Assembly: GCA_036346405.1 (NCBI GenBank)
Contig: CM070557.1
Location: 55,434,016-55,498,015, forward strand
Direction of reading: 5' to 3'
Origin: Phyllostachys edulis
Lineage: Eukaryota; Streptophyta; Magnoliopsida; Poales; Poaceae
Length of the DNA: 64,000 nucleotides
Shown here: one piece after another, positions 44,049 through 56,830 of the stretch
Layout of the letters: each line of letters begins with the position of its first letter
Numbering within the stretch: position 1 is the first letter of the stretch
Translations under genes and position numbers: made by a program
The notes under the pieces: generated by a model
What the model was told of the DNA's origin: nothing
What the model saw: the letters and a program-made list of their open reading frames with translations, nothing else
The model's database searches: none

Positions 44049-47000
44049 CTATCCAACGTTCACAAATAAGGGAAGACAGCTCCCAAATGCAGGATCTCTG
44101 CGACGAGATAAAAATAATATGAAACCCAATGATCATTAAGCACTGACAAAACTATAATTGTAAGTTTGTAACTAGTAGCTGACCTTTCGCAGTCTTGAAA
44201 GAAATGCACAATTACAGCTCGATGATTGAATAATGAGTTTTTGGGGTAGTAAGTTTTGGCGATCATCAATAGCTTATGTGCCTCTCCCTCGAAAGAGAAG
44301 GCTTGCTGTAAGTTTCATCTTTCCCCTTTGTAAGTTTCCTGTGCCTGCAACACCTGAAAGTTTGCAGTATGAAAGGCTAGTAAACACCTTTGTAAGTTAC
44401 CATGATTATAAATAAACATCAAGGGATGTATGAAAGGCTAGTAAGCATTGTATAACAGTGATGCCTAACTGCCTGAGATAGTGAGATGCTTGTACAAAGA
44501 AGCTATAACAGATCCCAAAGTAAGCAAACTTTCATTTATTTAACCAGCCGCTCTAGCTCAGCCACTACGTCACTATAAAGATCCTATCAATCAGACTACA
44601 ACATAACTGCGGTGTTATGTGTATGCGTATATGGCCCATGTGTGTATATGGCCCATGAGCTATAGGGTTTCTACTGTGTAGTATATATACTTTGCATATT
44701 CATCTAATAGAAGTTGAGATGTTGATTTGTTACATGGTATCAGAGCAAGCCGTCGCCGCCGCCGCTTTCTTTTCTTCTTAGAATAGCTCTCGCCGTCGTC
44801 ATGATAAGGTTGGTGTGGTCCACGGCACCTCCATCTCCACCAAATGCCTTCCGCCGAGCCGCTTTCTGCTTTCGTGAGCACAGGAGTCGCCCTTCTGACC
44901 CTCTGCTCTGAGCCACCTTTGTCTTCCTCCTTGTTGTTCCCCTCTCCTTTGCACCAGACAAATCCGGACAGTTCTTGCTCGGATCAGCCATTTATTGCGC
45001 CCATGGCGTCGCGCAACCCTTACCGCTTGGTTGTCGCGAGCCACCGTCGCCACTCGAGCTCGGGTAGCCTTCGTGCGTCATGGTGGTGCCGCTTCGGGCA
45101 CATGTTGTTATTGCGCCTCGTGGGCGTCTTGTTTATCGCCACTCGGTCGTCGCGGGCCACCGCCACTCGAGTTCGCCTCGTCGCCGCAAGGCCGCTCTGA
45201 AGCCACCGCCACGAGGAGGACCGCGAGGAGGAGCGAGAGCTCTCGCTGATTCGGGAGAAGAGAAGAAGAGGTTGGGAGAAGAAATCGAGAGAGAGACCGG
45301 TTGAAGAAAATCAAGTGGTCGTTGCTGCTGTGCTTGTGACTTGTGAGCACACCGCTGATTGTTTTTGAGTCGTCTTGCTACCTCCAAGCCGCGTGGCTTT
45401 GCCTTCAAGTTGCGGCTCTGGTTTTCTGCCGTCGCTGGAGTTCTCCGAGCTGCTGCCTTCCCGACTGGTGTCGATAGCTGCTTTGGTAAAATGGCTGATG
45501 GTATTTCTACTATGAGTGGTGCTCTTCTCGCCTCAGATATCAAGTTGGATGGCCAGAATTATCGTGAGTGGTCGTTATCAGTTCGTATGCTTCTTCGGTC
45601 CATTGGTCTTCTCTCATATATTACGGCGGATCCTCCGACTGAGAAGACTGATGTGAAGGAGGCTACTGCATGGCGAAGTGCCGATGATCGTGTTATGGGT
45701 ATCTTATGTCACAATGTTGAGATTTCAATCAGGATGGATTTCATTGATCTTCCAAGTTCTCGCAAGATGTGGGAGTATCTTCAGCATCGTTATGAGCATA
45801 TCAGTGCGGCGCGTCGTTTTTCTCTTCTACAAACTCTTCATGATTTGCGTCAACAGGAGATGTCTATTGAGGAGTACTATAGTTCTTTCACTCGTATTTC
45901 ACGACAGCTGACCTCCATGGTTCCTCTTTCCTGTGCTGGATGTACTGGCTGTGTAGGCAAGGCGGGTCATGATGCGCAGAATTTGATGTTCACCTTTGTT
46001 ATGCGCCTTCGCCCAGAGTTTGAGTCTATTCGAGCTCAACTACTGGGACGTGCTGTTCTTCCAACCATGGAGGAGGCCCTTGCTGCGTTGATTGCTGAGG
46101 AGACTCGATTTTGCTCTCTGTCCTTCGGATTGACACCACCTCAGTCTGTTCTTGCGGCACCTCGTCAGGAGGTTTACCAGCCTGTTCCACTTTCTGATGC
46201 TACTTCCAACCATGTTTTATGCCCTCACTGCAAGAAGCCTCGTCATCCTGTTCAGAGGTGCTACCGACTTCATCCAGAGCTGCGACCTACATCTCCTCGT
46301 CGTCGTCATGGTGTGGTTGCTGCCACCACTCCTGCATCTGTTGGGGATTCTGCTCTTGCCACTCAGTTGGGTCAACTTCAGTCTCAGCTTCAGGCCCTTC
46401 AGACTCAAGTTCAGCAGCAGTCTTCATCTGATGCCTCTCCTAGTGGGTCTGCCGGTCTTGCTGTAGCCTCTTTTTCCGTGTCAGGTACTAGTCTTCCATG
46501 GGTTTTGGACTCTGGAGCTTCTTTTCATATGACACCGGATAAGTCCCACCTTGCATCATGTCGACCTGTTATGAATGGTTCCTGTGTACAAACAGCTGAT
46601 GGTACCTCATGTTCAGTCACTCATCAGGGCACTCTCTCTACTTCTCATTTTATTGTTCCCGATGTGTCATTTATACCTCAGCTTTCTATGAATCTTATGT
46701 CTATTGGTCAGCTTGCTGATATGCACTACTTTGTTGGGTTTGATGACTCTACTTGCTATGTGCAGGATCGTCGGACAGGAGTTCTTGTTGGTACTGGCCA
46801 TCGCCTTAGAGATTCTCAGGGTCTCTACTTCCTTGATCATCTGAGCCTTTCATCTTCCTCCGCTCATGTATCTTTAGTTTTTGCGTCAGCCTCTGTTAGT
46901 TTTCCTCAGTGGCATCATCGGCTCGGTCATTTGTGTGGCTCTCGTCTTTGTACATTAGCTCGTCAGGGTGTCCTAGGTCGTGTCATTGTCGACACTAGTT

Positions 47001-49769
47001 ATGATTGTAAAGGTTGCAAGCTTGGTAAACAGATACAACTCCCATATCCTACCAGTACATCTCGGTCTAATCGTCCTTTTGAGTTAGTTCATTTTGATGT
47101 TTGGGGTCCTGCTCCTTTTGCTTCCAAAGGTGGTCATATCTATTATGTAATTTTCATTGATGACTATTCTCGATATACTTGGGTTTATTTTATGAAACAT
47201 CGTTCTCAACTCTTGTCCATTTATTAGTCTTTTTCTCGTATGGTCCACACCTAGTTTTCCACTCCTGTTCAGACTTTTCGTTCTGATTCAGGGGGGAGTA
47301 CTTGTCGCATGCCTTTCGTCAATTTCTCTCCGCTGAGGGAACTCTTCCTCACTTTCTGTCCGGTGCCCATGCTCGAAATCGGTGTTCTTGAGCGTAAACA
47401 CAATCATCTTATTGAGGCTGCTCGTACTCTTTTACTTGCATCTCATGTTCCACGACATTTTTGGGCTGATGCGGTTTCTACATCTGTCTATCTCATTAAT
47501 ATGCAGCCATCTTCTCGCCTTCAGGGAAAGTGTCCTAGAGAGCTCTTGTTTTCCACTCCCTCACGGTATGACCATCTTCGGGTTTTTGGTTGTACCTGCT
47601 ATGTTCTGCTTCCGCCTCGTGAGCGCACCAAGTTAATAGCTCAGTCTGTTAAGTGTGTTTTCTTGGATATAGTCTTGAGCATAAGGGCTATCGTTGTTAT
47701 GATCCCTTTGCTCGGCGTATGCACATTTCTCGTGATGTTTCTTTTGTTGAGGATCGTCCCTACTTTTACTCTTCTACCACTCGGTCCTCCCCTCCCGCTG
47801 AGTCTCTCTCTTTTCTTTACCTTCCACCCATTGTTTCATCTGATGCACCTCTTTCTGTGGAGTCCTCTTTTCCATCCTCAGTCAGATCACCATTTCCTCT
47901 TCACTATACTCGTCGGTCTAGCTGAGGCTGAGCTTCGAGCATTGGCCACTACTACTTCAGAGATTGTTTGGCTTCGTTGGCTTTTAGCTGATCTTGGTGT
48001 GTCATGCGGTACTCCTGCATCTCTTCTGTGTGACAACACTAGTGCTATACATATTGCTACTGATCCAGTGAAGCATGAGCTGACTAAGCACATTGGTGTG
48101 GATGCATCTTTCACACGTTCTCATTGTCAACAGAAGACTATTGCTCTTCAGTATGTGCCCTCTGAGATTCAAGTCGCTGATTTCTTCACCAATGCTCAAA
48201 CTTGAGAGCAACATCTCTTCCATCTCTCCAAATTCAATGTTTCAGATCCTCCTAACCCATATCGAGTTTGAAGAGGGGTGTTATGTATATGCGTATATGG
48301 CCCATGTGTGTATATGGCCCATGTGGCCCATGAGCTATAGGGTCTCTACTGTGTAGTATATATACTTTGCATATTCATCTAATAGAAGTTGAGATGTTGA
48401 TTTGTTACATGCGGAACAATGAAATAGTTGATGAGGTGAAATAGATAACTATGTTCAGCCATTTAATTCATGTTACTGTGCATTTCATGAAAAACATGCA
48501 GCGAATACCCTATGTACATTCCCATGCAAAAAATGTGTTTAAACAAGCCACCAAATTAAATAATTTCAACACCTATTCAATAGATTTTGTTATATTTATA
48601 GATTAAAAACTAGTCACACGTATTCCAATTCATGCACTATGCACACAGACTATGTAATTTCAGCATTCAGCGAGAATTTAGTATATTTGGGCACCAAGAG
48701 ATCCAACCCTAGAAACCCAAAAGCCCAAAATCAATCTCACTCAAAACCACAATACTCCTAAACTCATGATGATTTAGTATATTTTGTTCTTTGGCACCAA
48801 CAGATTTAACCATGAATCCCCAAATGCCCGAATTCAATCAAATGCAAAAACAAAATAACAAATAACAATGTAATTCAAATTTGTTTCCAGCTAACTTGGA
48901 TATGAAATAATTTAAGCTATCGTTAGAAGCCCAAATCACCCAACACAATCACAACATGCAAAATTACATGAACTGATGAGCGTGCAGTGCACTCGGCTGC
49001 ATATAGACTCTAACTACTTTGCCCCTAGACCCTAAATCCACCACATAGATTCGTAATACTGCATATTTGTACAAGACATTTTTACATAGACCCTAATTCA
49101 ACAACTACTTATAAGTTTGCACCCTACCACATCAAACCCTAAAAAACTAGGGCCCTCAGAACCCAATCAACCACTGCACGACCACAAAAATGTCACAGAC
49201 CATGCAGTATGACCCCATCTAACCCTAGGAACCAAGTCACCGACCCTTCAACTCGATCACTCCACGAGCACAAAAACTACCGAATAGTATAGCAGTGTAG
49301 CCAACTGAAATGCGACAAATAGTATAAGCATGCCAAGGTCTGTCACAGGTATGATTTAGCAAATGGGGTTTAAAGAGTTACCTGGATTGATTGCGCAGCA
49401 GACTTTCTTTTGTGCAGAAATTTGGCAGATCGTATCTCCAAAAGAGTATAGCAGTTCCTCCATCCACCAAAGCAATACTGGATAGCTCCTCTAGTGTTAG
49501 ATCATCAGTGATTTCCTCAATGTACAGCTCCAGAAACAACTTTAAGCGTCTGAAGGTAACTGACATTTTATCAACTCTGTAGTCTGCCGTGCGCATGTTT
49601 CAACAAAAGGTGTCAACATTCAGAGTCATCCTGTGTAAATGTTGGGCCCAAAAATAGACGAAGAGACTTGCCTTAGCACTTCAAATGAGCTAAAACCTTG
49701 GAAGACTTTCAATTACAATACAAACTACCGCCTGATCATATAAGTTCTGCTGAACTGATGGTCCAGAAC
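44049..49769 (-). CDS. unrecognised spliced gene, partial exon set; copia element in an intron
   Basis: Minus-strand exons with good splice borders. 49769-49697: GSGPSVQQNLYDQAVV, TTCACAG acceptor, AAG|GTTTTA donor. 49576-49382: starts VDKMSVTFRRLKLFLELYIE and includes DLTLEELSSIALVDGG, CAG|GTAACT-type donor; the phase joins exactly to the previous exon. 44305-44184: QAFSFEGEAHKLLMIAKTYY, then AVIVHFFQDCER, CTTACAG acceptor, AAAG|GTCAGC donor. 44097-44049: CIWELSSLICERW, GTATGT donor. The peptides look like a helical, non-repetitive cellular protein. I do not recognise it. Upstream exons and at least one between 49382 and 44305 are missing from my model. A further frame at 43817-43488 (KVFLRHACLEFMSHC) may be a 3' exon. 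The 3.8-kb copia insertion lies in the intron between 44305 and 49382. Confidence 0.5.
44613..44734 (+). repeat. 5' LTR of the copia element
   Basis: Starts TGTTATGTGT and ends TTTGTTACA. An unusually short LTR for a plant copia element. Confidence 0.93.
45491..48205 (+). pseudogene. copia gag-pol, stop codon, frameshift and RT deletion
   Basis: The likely start is ATG 45491 (MADGISTMSG); the frame is open further upstream (45359), but that part is leader-like. Gag occupies about 45491-46200 and ends with a CCHC knuckle CPHCKKPRHPVQRC (about 46222-46263). Protease has WVLDSGASFHM (about 46499). The integrase zinc region HHRLGH..CKGCKLG and core start FDVWGP / FIDDYSR follow to a stop at 47227. 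Integrase continues at 47309 (LERKHNHLIEAARTLLLA), then shifts frame near 47650. At about 47920 the sequence jumps to the RNase H end (AEAELRALATT, CDNTSAIHIA, QVADFFT), so the whole reverse transcriptase (including its catalytic YVDD block) and the end of integrase are gone. The protein is not functional. Confidence 0.9.
48279..48409 (+). repeat. 3' LTR of the copia element
   Basis: As the 5' LTR, plus nine extra bases arising from duplication of GTGGCCCAT. Confidence 0.93.
48450..49205. repeat. segmental duplication, copy A (uninterrupted)
   Basis: Non-coding segment from TATGTTCAGCC to about TGTCACAGACC. It matches, piece by piece and in the same orientation, 50082-50264, 57211-57411, 58278-58523 and 59584-59670. 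It serves as the empty-site reference for three insertions in copy B. It probably lies in an intron of the unrecognised minus-strand gene. Confidence 0.85.
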
Positions 49770-50599
49770 CTGTGAAAAAGGATACATATTTAGTACTTAC
49801 ATTCCAGTGCCAAATGAACAAACTTGAAATACAGGTTAGCTACCCCTACTTGCAAATTACAAGCATTGGCAGTTAGGAATTTAGGATAGAGAAAACTGCA
49901 AAACCCATTCAACAATAGGATGAGTCGATCATAAATTTTCTAGGTTTCTAACTTCAATTCGGAAGTTCCATCATTTCACCATTGCTTAGCAGATAGAAAA
50001 GCACTGAATATATCCATGAATAAGACATCAAAAAAGTACTTGGCAACTCAAAAGCCAAAACCGTGCAAGAAATATTTTTTTTATGTTCAACCATTTCATT
50101 CAAGTTGTTACCGCGCATTTCATTCTCATGCAAAAGAGTGTGTAAACAAGCTATCAAACAGAGTGATTTCAACACAGGTTCAGTATATTTTAGCATGGCT
50201 ATAGATTTAAAACTAGTCACACATATCTTCCAACTCATGCAGAGTGAAGAACTCCACAGACTATTTTTTTTGAACGGGGGAAACCCGGCTTTTATAGAAA
50301 GCATATAAGAGTTCATACAAAAGGATTCAGTTTTGAACTACTGGGAATACAAGATTACATTCAAGCAAAGAAAGAAATACAGCCACACTAAGAGATTACA
50401 TGACTACAAACAGGAATATCCAAGTTACAAAATCATTTAGACCAGTCTTTAGTAGCCTTCATGAACTCATCCAACTGAATACGTTCAGCCCCATTGATGA
50501 GAGCTCACCAATACTGCAAACAAGATAGAAATTTGAATATCACATCCATAGGTTGTCGAGGAAAAACCCTCTCAATCGCCATTCTGTTTCTAACTTTTC

Positions 50600-53500
50600 A
50601 AAGATTCCAGGCAGAAACTGCAAAATTAAACAAAATAACATTGTAATCAGTAGCCCCCCTCCTATCCAACCAATTCAATTGGAAATCTTTGACAGAATCT
50701 GGAACACGCTCCCAATTGAGCACCTCTTTGATACACAACCAAAAAAAATGTGCCTGCATGAGAACAGGATATGATCAATGCTCTCTATATCACCACAAAG
50801 AATACAATTCATCCCCCCTTTCCACCCCCCTTTTACTAAGTTGTTCCAAAGTTTGGACTTTGTTGTGATAACACTGCCACAAAAAAATTTAACTTTTAAA
50901 GAAATTTTGCTCTTCCACAACTTATCCAATTTCCTACAAACTACACCCCCAAAGACCATCTATCTATACAAGGATTTAACTGAGAACATTCTAGATTTTT
51001 TGAAACACCACACAGCTCTGTCCAGATTATTATCAAGTTCCACCTCTGTTAGAAGATTTTTTAAACTCTCCCACTGAATTGCTTCCTCTTCTCCAAATCC
51101 TCTTTTGAAAGTGATGTTCCATCTATTGTCAATCAAGCCATTAACCACACTTATGTAAGGGAATTGACAAATATTAAAGAGATTATTATATCTGACCTTA
51201 AAGGGACAATCTTCAGTCCAAACATCTCCCTAAAAAGAGACATTCTGCCCACCCCCAATCTTGTACTTAGCACCCCACTTGAACCCGTTCTTAGCTCTCA
51301 GCACCTCTTTCCAGAACTGGGATCCTTTGAGAATTTTAGCATCTCTAAAGAGAAATATTTGGCTTCTAAGATTCTAAACCAAAGCTCATTATTTGAAGAA
51401 TTAATTCTCCAAATCCACTTAGCTAAAAGGCAATCATTCATGACCCTTGTGTTAATGACCCCTAAGCCCCCAAATTTTTTTGGTCTGCAAACAACATCCC
51501 ATTTCACCATATGATACTTAAATTGGTCACTAGCCCCCCTCTAAAAGAAACGAGATCTGATAGTATCCATACGTTTGTGAACCTCCTCATTCAATCTATA
51601 AAAGCCCACAGTATAGATGGGAGGACTACTCAAACTACTATTAACCATAATTAATCTACCCCCAGAAGATAGGAGGTTGTTTTTCCAGTTATCTAACTTT
51701 TTATTCAGCTTATTGATCACATTATCGGCTGCTTTCACCCCAATAGCTCTATCTCCAATCAGGATCCCCAAATAGGTCATAGGCAAAGAAGCCAATTTGC
51801 AATTGAAAATATTTGACACTCTAACAGATTCTTCCTCTGCCACTCCAAGCACATAAACTTCACTTTTGTGATAGTTTATTTTCAAACCAGACGTCCATTC
51901 AAAGCAATAAAGAAGGAATTTCAAGTTGAGAAAATATTCTTCCTCATACTCCAACATAATCACAGTGTCAGCTAAAGCATCTACAACCAAATTAAAAAGA
52001 AGGTGAAACAAAGGATCTCCTTGTCTCAATCCTCTATAAGTCTTGAAATAAGGTCCAGCTTTCTTATTAATATTAATGACAACCTTTCCCCTTTAACTGT
52101 GCTCATGACCTGATCAATCCAAATCTTAGAGAAACCTTTCCTCATCATTACTTCCTCTAAAAAAACTCCATTGTATCTTATCATAAGCCTTTTCAAAGTC
52201 AACCTTTAGAATCACCCCTTTACTCTTAGAGCTTTTAATCTCATGAAGAGCAACCACTTCATCTAAAAGGTATCTACCCTTGATAAAAGCAGACTAGCAA
52301 TCATTTACAATCTTATCAGCAATCAACCCCAGCCTATTAGCTAAAAGTTTGGTCAAAATCTTAAAGTTGACATTCAAAAGACATATAGGTCTGAACTGCT
52401 TTATACTATTGGCCTCTTTAAGTTTAGGAATCAAAGTAATCACCTCAAAATTTAATCTTTTCATATCCAGAACTCCTTTAGAAAAGTCTGTAACCATCTC
52501 AAGAAACTGGTTCTTGATCATCCCCAAGAATTCCTTATAAAAAAATTGGGAAATCCATCAGGACCAGGAGCTGAATTGATTGGCAAATCTTTAATAACCT
52601 GCCAAACTTCCTCCTCAGTAAAATCCTGAATCAGACCTAAATTATCTAAATCTGAGATCCTCAAATTACTGCTCCAAATCTCATTAGGCAAACCCACTTC
52701 TTGGTTTCCATCAGAACCAAAAAGATTTTTTATAAAAATCATAAATGTGTCTCCTAACATCTTCTTGGCAGGTCAAAAGAACTCCATCATGATCCAGGCT
52801 AAATATGAAATTCTTCCTTCTCCTCTCATTAGCACAGTTGTGAAAATAATTAGTATTTGCACCCCCCCTGAGTGATCCAATCTAAACCACTCCTTTGATA
52901 CCAATGCTTCTCCTCCATTTCATACGTCTTTTCCAATTAAGATTCAATATAGTACCTCTGTACCCACTCATCAGGATTTAACCCCTGCACTTCTGCTAAA
53001 GAATCTCAAAATTTCAGCTGATCAAGAAAACCTTTTTTCTTCCTCTTGTATTCTCTATTCATATTAACACCCCAACCTCTCAGAAAACTTCTCATAAAAG
53101 CTATACAGCCATTCCATCTATCAAGAGAATAAACCTTATCAGAAGTTGTCCTGTCAATCTCCAACCATTTTTATGAAACCCCCCCTAAAAGTCTCTTGAC
53201 AAAGCCATTCTTTTCAAAATAGAATCTCCATGTCTTAACAACATCACCTTCTCCAGAATTTAATAAGACTGGATTGTGATCAGAACCAACTCTGACTAAA
53301 CTCTGTACATGGCACAAAGGGAAATGAACTTCCCAATCAGTTGAAACCAAAATCCTGTCAAGATTCACCATAATGGGATATTTTTGCTTGTTAGTCCAAG
53401 TAAATTTAGCACCTCCCTTTTTGATCTCAAACAACTTGTTATCAGAAATAAAGTCATTTAAAAGATTCATAAGGCTAAAATTCAGGTTACTGTAATTTTT

Positions 53501-53700
53501 ATCGCCTACTTCTCGAATCAGATTGTAGTCACCTCCCAGAACCAAAGGAAGGACAACATTTTTACATTTTCTATCTAACTCTTCCAAAAAAAACTCTGAG
53601 ACAGATCATGATGAGCAGGCCCATAAACTGCTATCAGCTCCCATATGAAATTACTCAGCCTACTTCTAACCCCCATGCTAACAAAATTTTTTATCTGAGT
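50600..53700 (-). pseudogene. LINE ORF2 remnant: endonuclease and reverse transcriptase, catalytic box deleted
   Basis: 53587-53171: AP-endonuclease-like with GGDYNLIREV, FTWTNKQ, DRILVS and SDHNP, the C-terminal half of the EN domain. 52760-52518: SAPGPDGFPNFF. 52527-52294: ITLIPKLKEAN, FRPICLLNV (RT blocks). 52029-51541: MRQGDPL, LKINYHKSEV, LGILIG. Between DALA and DTVIML (near 51970) about 35-40 codons are absent compared with the family, removing the (F/Y)ADD catalytic box. 51150-50675: zf-RVT with MNCILCGDIESIDHILFSC. Several stops and frameshifts occur. It cannot produce active enzyme. Confidence 0.85.
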
Positions 53701-53949
53701 CACAACTTTCTACTTCTAGTAAATCCTCTTTAACCCCCAACAAAATGCCACCTGAATGCCCTTCTGCAGGAATCTAGTGCCGTTTAAAAGGAAGGTTACC
53801 CACTAGGTTCCTAAGTTCTCGCACACAAAAATTCTTCTTAATAGTTTCTTGCACCCCAACAGGATCCGAATTCTCAGAAATAACTAGCTCTTTGAGCTAT
53901 CCCCTTCTAACAGCCTTTCCTAAACCTCTAATATTCTAAAATAAAAACT

Positions 53950-56830
53950 TTATGATTTAGAAGCATTTCGACTAGCACCCCCTTTTTTCATCTTATCATT
54001 CTTCTTCTTATTCAAAGTGAAATCTGAAACACCCCCTTTGCCATTATCAATTCTACTGAAACTTTCACACACCCCCCCAGAATTGTTCCTTTCATAATCT
54101 TGGACCACCTGATCCTTATTTGCTACTTTGTCACTCTCAGCTCTAGCCACAGCAGCTCTAATGAGTTCCTGAGCTTTGCATGGCTGAAATTGCCTCCCTA
54201 GCACTTTGAGAGTGTTTTCCCAGAACAATCCCACAAGAAGTAGCAACTTGCTCTAAGTAATCAAAAGAAGCATTATTAAGAACATTAAAAGAATTTTCGG
54301 GTTTACCTTGTGATTCAAATTCTGAATAGACTTCAAATTAGACGCCTTCTTCTCCATGGGGATCCCCTAGTCCTGGATTCTAGAGCTTTTCCTAGTGGCT
54401 TGTTGAGGTTCCAGAATTTTATGTTTCCTTCCTTTTTTTGGTGACACCCACATTTCTGTCACCCTCTCATTATCAGAAACCCCCAATGGATATTTGTCAC
54501 ATTCCATATGATGTATACCAATCACATCCTCTGTCTTATCAACCATTTCTTTTTCTAGGTCAACCAAATCCTCTAAGATCAGACACCTCTTTCTAGAAAA
54601 TTTAAAACTGTCTTGAGAAGCTACTGTTTCATTTGAAGTCTTCTTATCAATTGACTACCTCTTACCTGGAGGGGTCTGTAAGCAAGGCTATAAAGATGCT
54701 GACAACAAAGCAGCCCCCCTCAGTGTGAACCACTACATCTCCCTTAGCTGGGTTAAGAGGGACTAAATCTGTTTGAATTCCTACTTCGTCCTTGTCTTTT
54801 TGAGGACTATCAGCTTTTTGCAACTCCAGAGAAACATTATCATCCCCCATATTCTCCAAGCCAACATCTTCCCTGTTATCACTGGGAAAGCTAAAAGCCA
54901 GAGGAACAATCTGTAAAGTATCAGGAACAGAATCCAGATGATCATTGCTTAGACTCTTAGCTGAACTGGTAGACCCAGAAATCAACTCTTATTGAATACT
55001 TTGCTTGTTGTGAAAATCTTCTCCAACTTTTTGACCAGATATCTTATGAGAATCACCCCCTATTTTATCAGCAATATTCTCTCTATCTTCAAGAAAGTTA
55101 ACCATTGATGCACCCACAGTCATCTCATACACCCCTTTGTTATTAGGTTGAAATACCACCATTCAGAACACACAACCCCCGCCCCCTTCAGAGTGAGAAT
55201 CTTTTTGTTGTTTGCCTCTATTCTTGTTATCCCCACCTCCACTTTTTTGTTCAGGAGATTGATGAGTATCTCCACCAAATTTTTTCGCCATCTTTTCCCA
55301 TTTAGTTTTGTGGTTGCTTCCCTTATATTCGTCTTCCTCATCCTCATCATCGTCATCTTTTTTGTGCACATGAAATTTGTGAAAATGATCATAAACTGGA
55401 CCTCTCTTCCTGCCTACTACATCCCCCTCTGCTTCAAATTTGATTTTATATCCCATGGCATTAATGAAAATTTTCACAAAATAATTTATGTTAGAAGGGT
55501 CCCTACTAAGAACTTTAACCCTAACCGGATCCGCCATCATCAAGCTTATTTCATTAACCTCTAAGGGATCACCCACTGTGCTAGCTATTTCTTTCACTAT
55601 TTCAACTGTCTTTGCAGGGATTGGAATCCTAGAAACCTTGATCCATGCTGTAGCGAGGACAGAAAAAGCTTTAGGATCCAAATTTGATTTATCAATCTTA
55701 GCTTTGATAGAATGAAGGGTTAATTCAACACCCCTTACTTTAGACCAAGTCTCCAACATTTCCTTATAGGGAAAAACCACCTCATATTCAGTCTTTGAAA
55801 GCTTCCTAACTCTCCAGTCCCAATCAGATTTGATTAAATGTTTTAATTCAGCCTCGATCTTGTGCACAGAAGCTACTCCCTACTTAATGCTTAACACACA
55901 TGAAGCAGCTAACTATTCTGATATTTGCAATCCAGCAACGTGTAAACTATAAAAATCTTGCCCTGGAATACCAAAACCACATAGCTTCAAACTGAGATTC
56001 TTCCTTTCTTCAGGACATCCAGAAGTCATATGTTCTGTTTTTTATACTTGTAACACACAGAAGGATTAGTACATCGAGCTTGATGATGACCCAATTGCAA
56101 GCAACGAAAACAAGTCCCACGATCCTCAGATTGAAGCACCCCCATATTTGGCCCAATATCACCCAAACAATTTTTCATCTCATCTCCTTTACCAGTAGCC
56201 GCAGAAGAATCCCAGTTCCCTTGAGCTCTACTTTTTTCATCTCTGAAGTTACCCCCTCTTCCTCCAAAGCCACCCCTAGATCCCCCTCTTGGAGGTTCCT
56301 CCCAACGCGAGCCCCCTCCTCGACTCAAGTTCTCTCTACGAGCATCATTCTACCACCCCTTGTCTTGAGAAAAAGTCTCTCTAACAATTCCCCCATGCAA
56401 CTGAGGTTCAAAACGTGTATGATCTAAACCCTGATAATCAGATGGCATACCTGATTTCAATTCACCCCCATGCTGGGTATCCTGGATCCGTCGCTTCTGC
56501 TCATGCTCTCGTTGTAGTTTCGCTCTCAGATCTATTTCCCCCATCAGATCGTCTTCCTCCATCCACGCATCAAGCGTACTTCGCTTTCCCCCAGCCCAAC
56601 TACGTCCACCCCCTCCAGAACGGCAGGGAAACCTTCCCGTCCCCGATCCATCGCCTCTCCTCTCACAGCTTCTGCGTAAGTTCTAGTGACAGGCGGTGGA
56701 TCTGAAATCTGCCGAACGACTCGAGCTCCCGATCCCCACCGAAAAATTTCACTCACTCTCGCTGCGAACCCTAAATTGCCCACACACGCACGCTTCGGAA
56801 CCCACCTCCACGATGTGTTCGGATGCACCG
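53950..56830 (-). pseudogene. LINE ORF1 remnant: CCHC zinc finger and DUF4283-like domain
   Basis: Pieces in order on the minus strand. 56828-56544 is a basic N-terminus (TYAEAVRG). 56328-56026 has a Gly/Arg-rich stretch (RGGSRGGFGGRGG) and a zinc-knuckle start CFRCLQLGHHQARC. 55867-55163 is a 234-aa DUF4283-like region (VFPYKEMLETWSKVRGVELT, AWIKVSRIP) followed by an acidic Lys-rich tail. Shorter pieces follow to 53950, ending in a Lys-rich segment. In living elements ORF1 binds RNA and packages the template. Stops separate all pieces. Confidence 0.75.

Larger units (their letters stand above)
44613..48409 (+). mobile_element. Ty1/copia retrotransposon, 3.8 kb, reverse transcriptase deleted
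   Basis: LTRs at 44613-44734 (122 bp) and 48279-48409 (131 bp) are flanked by a perfect 5-bp TSD TGCGG (44608-44612, 48410-48414). The PBS TGGTATCAGAGC follows directly (44735-44746), and the polypurine tract AAGAGGGG abuts the 3' LTR (48271-48278). The LTRs differ by two substitutions and one 9-bp indel (TGTGGCCCA). Internal domains run gag, protease, integrase and RNase H; the RT region is missing. It cannot transpose alone. Confidence 0.95.

Noticed and set aside
54367..55392. Acidic and Lys-rich frames at 54.4-55.4 kb as separate genes
   Set aside because: They lie inside the LINE between its target duplications and continue ORF1 of that element.
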